Shown here piece by piece: positions 1-6,501 of a DNA stretch of 21,697 nucleotides; positions within the stretch are counted from its first letter, which is position 1, and the number at the start of each line of letters is the position of its first letter. This DNA comes from Trichloromonas sp034002365. Lineage in GTDB: Bacteria > Desulfobacterota > Desulfuromonadia > Desulfuromonadales > Trichloromonadaceae. The stretch is taken from the NCBI GenBank assembly GCA_034002365.1, contig JAVFAR010000046.1, forward strand, positions 1-21,697, read 5' to 3'. Under the pieces are notes generated by a model that saw nothing but the letters and a program-made list of their open reading frames with translations, was not told the origin of the DNA and searched no databases. The position numbers were made by a program, and so were the translations under genes.

Positions 1-27
1 GGTCTCTTTACCCGCCCCCCGAAACAG

Positions 28-1041
28 TCAACGACCGGCCCGGTCGAGGGGCCAGCTCGCCAGGGCGTTCAGAGCGAAACCGTCCCGCTGTCCGGCGCTC
101 AGGTAATGATCACCGGCGACGGCGAGCATGGCGGCATTGTCCGCGCAAAGCAGCGGCGAGGGGAAAACCACGGTTCTGCCCTTGGCCGCGCAGGCCGCCC
201 CCATCTCTTGACGTAAGCCACTGTTGCAGGCCACCCCCCCGGCGGCGACGATCCGTTTCAGATTCTGCTCCTCGGCGGCGCGCAAGGTCTTCTTCACCAG
301 CACCTCCACCACCGCCGCCTGGAAGCTGGCGGCCAGATCGCGCAGATCCTGACCCGCCGGCATCTCGGACTGGGCGCGCACATGATTGAGCACCGCCGTC
401 TTGATGCCGCTGAAACTGAAATCGAGCTGATGTTTATGCAGCATCGGCCGGGGAAAATCGATGGCCTGAGGATTCCCCTCGGCGGCCAGGCGATCGATGA
501 CCGCCCCCCCGGGATAACCGAGGCCGAGGAGCTTGGCGACTTTATCGAAGGCCTCGCCGGCGGCATCGTCCAGGGTGCGTCCGAGAATGCGGTAACGGCC
601 GACGCCGTCGACCCGGTAGAGGTGGGTATGACCGCCGGAGACGGCCAGAGCCAGATAGGGGAAGGGCACCTCCTGCTCCAGCTGCGGCGCCAGGATGTGG
701 CCTTCGATGTGATGCACCCCGACCAGGGGGAGATCGCGGGCCATGGCGACCGCCTTGGCGAAGGAGAGGCCGACGAGCAGGGCGCCGACCAGCCCCGGCC
801 CGCGCGTCACCACCAGCCCCTCGATCTCGGCGAGAGTCACCGAGGCCCGCTCCAGGGCCTCTTCAACGACCACGGAAATCGCCTCCAGATGTTTGCGCGA
901 GGCGAGTTCGGGGACCACGCCGCCGTAACGGGCATGAACATCGACCTGGGAGGCGATGACGTTGGACAGCGCGCGACGACCGTCGCGCACCACGGCGGCG
1001 GCGGTTTCGTCACAGGAAGATTCGATGGCGAGTAAAAGCAT
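28..1041 (-). CDS. tsaD: tRNA N6-adenosine threonylcarbamoyltransferase TsaD
   Basis: TsaD transfers the threonylcarbamoyl group from threonylcarbamoyl-AMP to A37 of ANN-decoding tRNAs, working in the cytoplasm with TsaB and TsaE. The 337-residue protein has the usual family length and starts MLLLAIESSCDET, the typical N-terminus. The metal-binding pair HxxxH is seen at H111 and H115 (HHIEGH), and SGGHTHLY and the C-terminal PSPLLCADNAAM are family signatures. An upstream in-frame start would add 17 residues, but those would be encoded by a heptad repeat, so the ATG at 1041 is preferred. No Shine-Dalgarno site precedes it. It is the last gene of the minus-strand series, 70 bases after the PIN-PhoH gene. 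Identity is certain; only the start has small doubt. Confidence 0.97.
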   Translation of the reverse strand: MLLLAIESSCDETAAAVVRDGRRALSNVIASQVDVHARYGGVVPELASRKHLEAISVVVEEALERASVTLAEIEGLVVTRGPGLVGALLVGLSFAKAVAMARDLPLVGVHHIEGHILAPQLEQEVPFPYLALAVSGGHTHLYRVDGVGRYRILGRTLDDAAGEAFDKVAKLLGLGYPGGAVIDRLAAEGNPQAIDFPRPMLHKHQLDFSFSGIKTAVLNHVRAQSEMPAGQDLRDLAASFQAAVVEVLVKKTLRAAEEQNLKRIVAAGGVACNSGLRQEMGAACAAKGRTVVFPSPLLCADNAAMLAVAGDHYLSAGQRDGFALNALASWPLDRAGR

Positions 1042-1103
1042 GTTAACCAGTGACCAGTGACCAGTGACGAGCACGATTTTGTCACTCGTCACCCGTCACT
1101 GAT
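1042..1103 (-). repeat. Heptad-repeat hairpin between the PIN-PhoH gene and tsaD
   Basis: On the plus strand three direct CCAGTGA heptads (about 1046-1066) are followed by a spacer and then by GTCACTC, GTCACCC and GTCACTG units (about 1081-1101). The two blocks are inverted relative to each other, so the transcript can fold into a hairpin: an 8-bp GTGACGAG/CTCGTCAC stem, a 2-base imperfection and a further 6-bp AGTGAC/GTCACT stem. It fills nearly all of the tsaD leader. It could be a processing or attenuation signal or a dispersed genomic repeat; the sequence alone does not decide. Confidence 0.75.
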
Positions 1104-1111
1104 CACAGTTC

Positions 1112-2431
1112 CTAAAGAAGATTCGCCGCCAGTTCGGCCAGGGACGACCGTTCCCCCTTGGTCAGGGTGACGTGGCCGGCGAGGGGCTGGCCTTTGAACT
1201 TTTCGACGGTATAGGTCAGGCCGTTGCTGGATGCGTCGACATAGGGGTTGTCGATCTGGTAGGGGTCGCCGGTGAGGACGATCTTGGTCCCCTCCCCCGC
1301 CCGGGTAATGATGGTCTTCACCTCGTGGGGGGTGAGGTTCTGCGCCTCGTCGACGATCATGTACTGTTTCGGGATGGAGCGGCCGCGGATGTAGGTCAAC
1401 GGCTCGATTTCGAGAATCCCCATATCGACCAGTTCCTTGTAACCGCGCTTATGCTTGCCGCCGCGCTCTTCCACCGCGCCGAGAAGCAATTCGACGTTGT
1501 CGAAGATCGGCTGCATCCAGGGGGCCAGCTTCTCCTCCACGTCGCCGGGGAGAAAGCCGAGGTCGCGCCCCATGGGAAAGACCGGACGGGAGACCAAAAG
1601 CCGGCTGAACTGCCCCTGATCCGCCACCATGGTCAGGCCGGCGGCGATGGCAAGCAGGGTCTTGCCCGTTCCAGCCTTGCCGACCAGGGTCACAAGCTGA
1701 ATATTTTCATCGAGCAGCAGATTGAAGGCGAACTGCTGCTCGCGGTTGCGGGGGTGAATCCCCCAGAGGCCTTCCTTGGGCACCTTGATCAGGGGATTGA
1801 CCCGCCCCATCGAATGATTGTAGCGGCCGATGGCGGTGTGCGACGGATTTCCCGCCTCGACCAGGGTGATGCACTGGTTGGGGTAGAAATCCCCTTCCAG
1901 AGGAAGATAGCCCTGGCCGTAGAAGCGGTCCACCTCATCCTTGCTCACCTCGACCTCGGCGGTGCCGGAGTAAAGGTCATCGATGGAAACCTTGTCCGAC
2001 TCGTAATCGGCCGCGTCCAGCCCCACGGCGTCGGCCTTGATCCGCAAATTGGTATCCTTGGTGACGAAAATCACCGGGCAGGAACAGGTCTTCTTCAGTT
2101 CCAGGGCCACCGCCAGAATCCGGTTGTCCCCCCGGTCGACCTGCAACTCGGGAGGGAGCCCTTTCATCGTCGCCTCGGTGTAAAGCTGCACCTTGAGCAC
2201 CCCCCCCTTCTCCAGAGGCACCCCTTCGATCAGCTTGCTGGTGGCGCGAAAGCCGTCGAGAATGCGCGAAATCTGACGGGCGTTGCGCCCCTTCTCGTTC
2301 ATATCCTTTTTGAAGCGGTCGATTTCTTCGATGACGGTGATGGGGATCACCAGATCGTTGTCCTCGAAGCGAAAGATGGCCTGGGGATCATGCAGCAAGA
2401 CATTGGTATCAAGAACATAGGTCTTTTTCAT
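1112..2431 (-). CDS. PIN domain-PhoH ATPase fusion (PhoH2/YlaK type)
   Basis: A 439-residue cytoplasmic protein joining an N-terminal PIN nuclease domain (about 1-150) to a C-terminal PhoH-type P-loop ATPase (about 215-439). The PIN domain begins KKTYVLDTNVLLHDP with acidic D8; further acidic candidates are E35/E36, D102 and D126. The ATPase shows Walker A GKAGTGKT (251-258) and Walker B MIVDEAQN (358-365). Proteins of this build are known as PhoH2/YlaK and have RNase and RNA-helicase activity in characterised actinobacterial members; the RNA target here is unknown. The start has an AGGGA ribosome site. It lies 44 bases after the small lipoprotein gene. No toxin-antitoxin partner is visible beside it. 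Confidence 0.93.
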   Translation of the reverse strand: MKKTYVLDTNVLLHDPQAIFRFEDNDLVIPITVIEEIDRFKKDMNEKGRNARQISRILDGFRATSKLIEGVPLEKGGVLKVQLYTEATMKGLPPELQVDRGDNRILAVALELKKTCSCPVIFVTKDTNLRIKADAVGLDAADYESDKVSIDDLYSGTAEVEVSKDEVDRFYGQGYLPLEGDFYPNQCITLVEAGNPSHTAIGRYNHSMGRVNPLIKVPKEGLWGIHPRNREQQFAFNLLLDENIQLVTLVGKAGTGKTLLAIAAGLTMVADQGQFSRLLVSRPVFPMGRDLGFLPGDVEEKLAPWMQPIFDNVELLLGAVEERGGKHKRGYKELVDMGILEIEPLTYIRGRSIPKQYMIVDEAQNLTPHEVKTIITRAGEGTKIVLTGDPYQIDNPYVDASSNGLTYTVEKFKGQPLAGHVTLTKGERSSLAELAANLL

Positions 2432-2475
2432 GGGGTCCCTTCGGGAGCGAGCGGGGCGGCAGCTTCCGCCTTCGG

Positions 2476-2751
2476 TTAGCGTTCGTATTCAAGCACGTCG
2501 AGTCCCTCGGAAGTGGCGAGAATCTTGACATGCACGGGGATATCCTTGCCGGGGACGTTGCGCCGGCTGTCCATGATCACTTCCCCCTCCTTGTTGAGAG
2601 CGTTGACGATCTCCTCGGGGGATTCCTTGATGACGTAGTTACGGTAGATCTGGGTCTTCATCAGTTCGGCACGGGTCACCGGAACTTCCGGCGGCAGGGA
2701 ACAGGCTGTCGCCAACAATACAAGGAAAGCGATCAATAACCTGCGTTTCAT
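2476..2751 (-). CDS. Small conserved lipoprotein of unknown function
   Basis: A 91-residue protein starting MKRRLLIAFLVLLATACS: positive N-terminus, hydrophobic core and a lipobox-like ATAC with the candidate lipidated cysteine at C17. The mature part (about 74 residues) is charged and contains the stretch NALNKEGEVIMDSR. The reading frame is open further upstream, into the cysteine desulfurase gene, but the ATG at 2751 has a good AAGGGAG ribosome site and begins the signal peptide exactly, so it is preferred. It lies 22 bases after the cysteine desulfurase gene and before PIN-PhoH, probably co-transcribed. I do not recognise the family and assign no function. Confidence 0.8.
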   Translation of the reverse strand: MKRRLLIAFLVLLATACSLPPEVPVTRAELMKTQIYRNYVIKESPEEIVNALNKEGEVIMDSRRNVPGKDIPVHVKILATSEGLDVLEYER

Positions 2752-2773
2752 GCGGAACTCCCTTCCCTTCACG

Positions 2774-3937
2774 TCAGCTTGCGTCCTCGGCGGCGATGCG
2801 CCCCGGCAGTTCCGCCAGGGCGCCCAGCAGGGCATCGATCTCTTCGGCCGTGGTGAAAAAGCCGGGGCTGACCCGGACCGTCCCCCGGGGATGGGTGCCC
2901 AGGGTGCGATGGGCGTCGGGAGCGCAATGGAGCCCGACCCGGCAGACGATGCCGTAATCATGATCGAGTCTGAACCCCACCTGCGCCGGATCGATGCCGT
3001 CCAGGGTAAAGGAACAGGCGCCGCCGTGCCGGTCGAGATCCCTCGGGCCATGAATCACCGCCTGCGGCAAGCGGGCAAGGCCGTCGAGCAGCCGCCGCAG
3101 CAACGCCTTTTCGTGCGCGCGAATCGCCTCAAGGCCCGTCTCGCGGATAAAATCGACCGCCGCCTTGAGTCCGGCGATGCCCGGGGTGTTGCGGGTTCCC
3201 GCCTCACAGCGTTCGGGCATCTCCTCGGGCATGCCGTCGGCATTGGAGTGGCCGCCGGTACCGCCGTGGATCAGAGGGCTTAATCGCAGCCCGGAACGGA
3301 CATAGAGAAAGCCCGTCCCTTGCGGACCCATCAGGCTTTTGTGGCCGGGAACCGCCAGCAGATCGGCGCCGAGGGCGTCCACATGAACCGGAAAAGCGCC
3401 GGCGCTCTGGGCCGCATCGAGGAGAAAGAGGATCCCCCGTTCACGGCACCAGGGACCGATTTCTTCCACCGGCTGCAAGGTACCACTGACGTTGGAACAG
3501 TGGGACAGCACCACCATCCGCGTCGGCATTCGGCAGGCGTCGCGCACCGCCTGCGCATCGACAAAGCCCTGGCGGTCCCCCGGCACCTGAACCACCTCGA
3601 CCCCCCGCTCGCGCAGCACCCGTAAGGGGCGCAGCACCGCGTTGTGTTCCATGGTCGAGGTCACCACCCGGTCGCCGGCCTGAAGCAGGCCGAAAAGGGC
3701 CAGATTGATGGCTTCGGTGGCATTGGCGGTAAAGGCGATGCGGGAGCTGTCGTCGATCCCGAAAAAATCGGCCAGCGCCTCGCGCGCCGCGAAAACCAGG
3801 CGGCCGGCTTCCAGGCCCATGGCGTGCCCGCCGCGGCCGGGGTTGGCCCCCACCTGGCGCAGAACCTGGTCCATGGCGCGGTAAACCCCTTCGGGCTTGG
3901 GATGACTGGTGGCGGCGTTGTCGAGATAAATGCTCAT
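2774..3937 (-). CDS. Class V aminotransferase, cysteine desulfurase family protein
   Basis: A 387-residue PLP enzyme of the NifS/SufS superfamily. Seen: N-terminal YLDNAATSHPKP, TMEHNA with H98, DAAQSAG with D174, GHKSLMGPQG with PLP lysine K200, and RVGLHCAP with C338 at the place of the sulfur-accepting cysteine. It most resembles the uncharacterised 'cysteine desulfurase family protein' group rather than IscS or SufS, and no IscU, SufU or Suf genes accompany it. The expected reaction is removal of S or Se from (seleno)cysteine to form an enzyme persulfide or perselenide. It follows the degenerate SPASM gene by 69 bases and lies in the same minus-strand series as YedE, which suggests a sulfur/selenium supply role; that is inference. 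The ribosome site is weak. Confidence 0.9.
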   Translation of the reverse strand: MSIYLDNAATSHPKPEGVYRAMDQVLRQVGANPGRGGHAMGLEAGRLVFAAREALADFFGIDDSSRIAFTANATEAINLALFGLLQAGDRVVTSTMEHNAVLRPLRVLRERGVEVVQVPGDRQGFVDAQAVRDACRMPTRMVVLSHCSNVSGTLQPVEEIGPWCRERGILFLLDAAQSAGAFPVHVDALGADLLAVPGHKSLMGPQGTGFLYVRSGLRLSPLIHGGTGGHSNADGMPEEMPERCEAGTRNTPGIAGLKAAVDFIRETGLEAIRAHEKALLRRLLDGLARLPQAVIHGPRDLDRHGGACSFTLDGIDPAQVGFRLDHDYGIVCRVGLHCAPDAHRTLGTHPRGTVRVSPGFFTTAEEIDALLGALAELPGRIAAEDAS

Positions 3938-3953
3938 GGGAGTTTTGAGAATA

Positions 3954-4010
3954 TCAGATTAAGAGGACCAAGGGCAACGGGAACCAGCGTTGGAAAAACT
4001 CTTTCTTCAT
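3954..4010 (-). CDS. Possible 18-codon hydrophobic peptide (doubtful)
   Basis: The ATG overlaps the stop codon of the degenerate SPASM gene (ATGA) and opens a frame of 18 codons, MKKEFFQRWFPLPLVLLI, ending in TGA. The basic N-terminus and hydrophobic C-terminus could suit a tiny membrane peptide. There is no Shine-Dalgarno site, so translation would depend on coupling. It fills much of the 69-base gap before the aminotransferase gene. Chance is a fair explanation. Confidence 0.15.
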   Translation of the reverse strand: MKKEFFQRWFPLPLVLLI

Positions 4011-4933
4011 CGGCGCGGCGCGGCACAAAGGGGATCCCGACCGTCGCCGTGGGGATCGAAGCTTCGCGCCAACCCCCGGCAGCCGCCGAGACAGAGATCA
4101 TACCCGGCGCAACCCCGGCACCCCGGGGGAACCCGCTCCAGTTCTTCACGGACACGAAACCGCGCCGGAGAGGCCCAGAGATCCTCCAGCGAATGCTCCA
4201 GCAGCGACCCGAAAGCCCCCGGCCAACTGGCGCAGGGGTGCAAATTTCCGGCGGCATCCACATGCCCCAGGCTGTTGCCGGCCTGGCAGCCGCCATATTC
4301 GGACCGCTGCGCTCCGTCGTCGCCGTGGAAAAGTTCCCAGATGAAAAGATCGTGGATTTCAAGGGAAAGTCCCGCCGCGCACCCCTTCGCCAGAGCCGAG
4401 CGTAAACGTTCCAGATCTTTCGGGCCGGGGAGTTCCGCCGCGCCGCGCGGAGCATCCTCGCCGTCGAGGGGAAGATTCGGCAGCCGCACCCGGTTAACCC
4501 CCAGTTCCCGCGCCAAAAGCAGAAGCTCGGGGAGCAGAGGCAACTGCTTCGCAAGGGGCCGCAGCAGTAAACCCGGATCATAACCGCGCCCGCGAACATC
4601 CTCCAGATTCCGTTCCAGAACGTCGCGGGAGAGGCCGTCGCGGTCGATGATTTCCATATCCAGCTGAGCCAGGGGAAGACCGGGTTGGAGAGCTTGCAAC
4701 TCCCCCGGGGAACCACCGGTAACGAGGGAAATGCGAATCCCTGTGTTCGCTAGAGTGTCGAGCATCTCCGCAAGGTGCGGATGGAGCAGCGGGCGGCCGT
4801 CGAGATAAACGAAAAAGACCCCGCCTTCGGCCAAGCGCCCGGCGATGCGCAAGAGATCCCCCAACGGCAGCGGGGACCCCGGAGCGAAATGCCAGGAGAG
4901 GCGTACCGGGGTATCGAGAAGGTCAAGGCCCAT
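4007..4933 (-). CDS. SPASM-domain protein with degenerate radical SAM domain (GeoRSP-like partner)
   Basis: A 308-residue protein with the layout of a radical SAM/SPASM enzyme, but the segment where CxxxCxxC should lie (RLSWHFAPGSPLPL, about 11-24) has no cysteine, so it should not bind the catalytic 4Fe-4S cluster or cleave SAM. The C-terminal SPASM domain is intact: C216, C234, then CxxCx5CxxxC at C272, C275, C281, C285, and C303. This matches, Cys for Cys, the complete enzyme encoded upstream. I recall this kind of member from the annotated 'GeoRSP' systems. It probably acts as a partner that holds auxiliary clusters, the peptide or the active enzyme. The ATG at 4933 is preferred over a TTG one codon earlier; no clear ribosome site. 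It is separated from the peptide gene by an intrinsic terminator. Confidence 0.87.
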   Translation of the reverse strand: MGLDLLDTPVRLSWHFAPGSPLPLGDLLRIAGRLAEGGVFFVYLDGRPLLHPHLAEMLDTLANTGIRISLVTGGSPGELQALQPGLPLAQLDMEIIDRDGLSRDVLERNLEDVRGRGYDPGLLLRPLAKQLPLLPELLLLARELGVNRVRLPNLPLDGEDAPRGAAELPGPKDLERLRSALAKGCAAGLSLEIHDLFIWELFHGDDGAQRSEYGGCQAGNSLGHVDAAGNLHPCASWPGAFGSLLEHSLEDLWASPARFRVREELERVPPGCRGCAGYDLCLGGCRGLARSFDPHGDGRDPLCAAPRR

Positions 4934-4959
4934 CAATTCGTCGAAAGAAAAAAGGAAAT

Positions 4960-4992
4960 AAAAAAAGGGGGGGCAGCGATGCTGTCCCCCCG
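4960..4992 (-). terminator. Intrinsic terminator directly after the 18-codon peptide gene
   Basis: Read on the minus strand, GGGGGG-A-CAGC, a 3-base loop (ATC) and GCTG-CCCCCC form a strong GC stem with one bulged A, followed by seven T residues and ATTT. It begins 14 bases after the peptide stop codon and lies 27 bases before the degenerate SPASM gene. It should stop much transcription after the peptide, leaving the downstream genes to read-through. Confidence 0.88.
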
Positions 4993-5005
4993 CGGAACCT
5001 TGGTG

Positions 5006-5062
5006 CTAGCAGGGATGGACGTTCGAGGAACCAACCACCCGGGGTTTCATGTACTTTTTCAT
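5006..5062 (-). CDS. Candidate RiPP precursor peptide, 18 residues
   Basis: A frame of 18 codons encoding MKKYMKPRVVGSSNVHPC and ending in TAG. Its start has the strongest ribosome site in the window, AAGGAGGTGA placed 5 bases before the ATG, which argues that it is really translated. It lies 67 bases after the radical SAM/SPASM gene and 14 bases before an intrinsic terminator. The peptide has a basic N-terminal half (K2, K3, K6, R8) that could act as a short leader and a polar C-terminal half GSSNVHPC with a single terminal cysteine. With the PqqD-like and SPASM proteins beside it, a modified-peptide (RiPP) precursor is the natural reading. Which residues are modified, and whether it is cut, cannot be told. 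An alternative is a leader peptide controlling the terminator, though the spacing does not require that. Confidence 0.75.
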   Translation of the reverse strand: MKKYMKPRVVGSSNVHPC

Positions 5063-5076
5063 GGGCCTCACCTCCT
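5051..5076 (-). promoter_or_regulatory. Perfect Shine-Dalgarno site of the 18-codon peptide
   Basis: On the minus strand ACAAAGGAGGTGAGGCCC runs directly into the ATG at 5062. AAGGAGGTGA is a full anti-16S complement; neighbouring genes have weaker sites or are read by coupling. It fixes the start and suggests high translation of the peptide. Confidence 0.85.
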
Positions 5077-5129
5077 TTGTCGATTTGGGGTTGTAACAAG
5101 AAGATTCCGGTGCGACAGAATATCGATAA

Positions 5130-6134
5130 CTATTTCCAGCAGTGCGGATCGGGCTGATTGAAATCGCCGGTAACGGCGAAAGCCCGGGCGGTGCAGCCGC
5201 CGAGGCATTTTTCAAAGGCGGCGCAGCCCTGACATTTACCCGAGGCTTCCTTGTGCCGCATCCGTTGGAGAATGGGCGAGTCGAACCAGATCTTGTCGAA
5301 ATCTTCCCGCAGAATATTGCCGGCCACCAGCGGAATGAAGCCGCAAGGAGTGAGGTCGCCGTTGGGCCGCAAATGCAGAGAAAGTTTACCACAGCTGCTG
5401 CCGTTAACCAAGCTTTTCCCGGAGTACCCCGGCAGCGAGGAAATGACCGGATCATCGAAGGAAATGAGCAGATCGGAGGTCTCATCCCGGACCCGCAACG
5501 CCTCGACGTAGAAGTCCCGCCACTCTTCCGCGGTCAGGTCCAGTTCCTGCCGGTTTCTGAAGCCGCGCCCGCTGCATTTGAAGTTGTGCAGATAAACCTG
5601 GGCGACACCGTGCTGTCGGGCAAGATCGAGCAGATCCCGGAACCGGCGATAGTTGATGCGGGAGATGACGCTGCTCATGGTGGTGCGCACCCCGGCGGCG
5701 CGCAGATGGTCGAGAGCGGCCACGGCCCGGCCGAAAGAGCCGGGGCGGTTGCGAAAATCGTCATGGGCCGCCGCTTCGGCGCTGTCGATACTGATGCCGA
5801 CACTCTTGAAGCCGCTGTCGTGCAAACCCTTCGCGGCGGCGGCATCGAGCAGCCAGCCGTTGGAATTCATCGAGACGTTGAGCCCCCGCGCCGTGGCATA
5901 GGCGGCCAGCTCCAGCAGATCGGGGCGGATCAGCGGTTCGCCGCCGCCGAAATTGACGAAAGGAATCTGTTTGTCGACGAGAATGTCGACGATCCGGCGC
6001 AGATCGGCGGTAGGCAGCTCCTCGCAGACTTCGTCGCGGCTGTAGCAGTGTTCGCAGGTAAAATTACAGCCGAAAGAGAGGGTCCAGTTGATGGTCAGCG
6101 GCGCGCTGAAGATCTCCGTCGAAAAATCACTCAT
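5130..6134 (-). CDS. Radical SAM/SPASM peptide maturase (GeoRSP-like)
   Basis: A 334-residue enzyme with the radical SAM motif C23-x3-C27-x2-C30 (GCNFTCEHC), the SAM-binding GGGEP at 63-67, and a SPASM domain with seven cysteines: C248, C264, C301, C304, C310, C314 and C332. SPASM enzymes carry auxiliary Fe-S clusters and modify ribosomal peptides, for example by thioether or C-C bonds, or by C-terminal decarboxylation in the mycofactocin system. The start overlaps the PqqD-like gene by 8 bases, indicating tight coupling, and the candidate substrate is encoded 67 bases downstream. The combination matches what I recall as the GeoRSP system of Geobacter relatives. The exact reaction is not visible from sequence. 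Confidence 0.93.
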   Translation of the reverse strand: MSDFSTEIFSAPLTINWTLSFGCNFTCEHCYSRDEVCEELPTADLRRIVDILVDKQIPFVNFGGGEPLIRPDLLELAAYATARGLNVSMNSNGWLLDAAAAKGLHDSGFKSVGISIDSAEAAAHDDFRNRPGSFGRAVAALDHLRAAGVRTTMSSVISRINYRRFRDLLDLARQHGVAQVYLHNFKCSGRGFRNRQELDLTAEEWRDFYVEALRVRDETSDLLISFDDPVISSLPGYSGKSLVNGSSCGKLSLHLRPNGDLTPCGFIPLVAGNILREDFDKIWFDSPILQRMRHKEASGKCQGCAAFEKCLGGCTARAFAVTGDFNQPDPHCWK

Positions 6135-6444
6135 CGATCAGCCACCCCCGCCCGCGCAGGTCGGCGACGAATTCCGTCACATCCGCCCGCAACTCCTCTG
6201 GCTCGGCATCAAATTCGCCGGCCAGGGCCGCGACAATGTCCTCCTCGGTGCGGCTGCCGTCGCAAAGGCTCCAGATCCGTCCCCCCACCAGATTGAGCTG
6301 ATGCATCATGCCGGAGATGATGAGAATCACGCTCCCCTGATCGGAAACATCCTCCCCTGCGTCGAGGGCCTCCATAATCCGCGCTTCGCGCCGTTTTTCC
6401 ACCCGCCAGACGATATCGGGATGCCGTTTCGGACGATTCGCCAC
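6127..6444 (-). CDS. PqqD-family peptide chaperone (GeoRSP-like)
   Basis: A 105-residue protein of the PqqD / RiPP recognition element family, which binds the precursor leader and presents it to the radical SAM enzyme. Family features are the beta-rich start (VSDQGSVILIISGMMHQLNLVGGRIWSLCDG) followed by a helical half (TEEDIVAALAGEFDAEPEELRADVTEFVADLRGRGWL). The GTG at 6444 is chosen because GGAAGGAG lies 7 bases before it; a TTG one codon earlier would be too close. It is the first gene of the peptide cassette, 57 bases after YedE, and overlaps the maturase gene by 8 bases. Confidence 0.88.
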   Translation of the reverse strand: MANRPKRHPDIVWRVEKRREARIMEALDAGEDVSDQGSVILIISGMMHQLNLVGGRIWSLCDGSRTEEDIVAALAGEFDAEPEELRADVTEFVADLRGRGWLIDE

Positions 6445-6501
6445 CAATGCACTCCTTCCCTTCCCTTTAATCCCATATGACCTGAAGCCAAGCCGTGTTT
6501 G

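Noticed and set aside
382..2479. Long plus-strand frames antisense to tsaD and the PIN-PhoH gene.
   Set aside because: The minus-strand genes have clear family motifs; the plus-strand products have none and no ribosome sites.
6445..6501. A separate sigma-54 promoter for the peptide cassette.
   Set aside because: No GG-N10-GC match was found in the gap on the minus strand.
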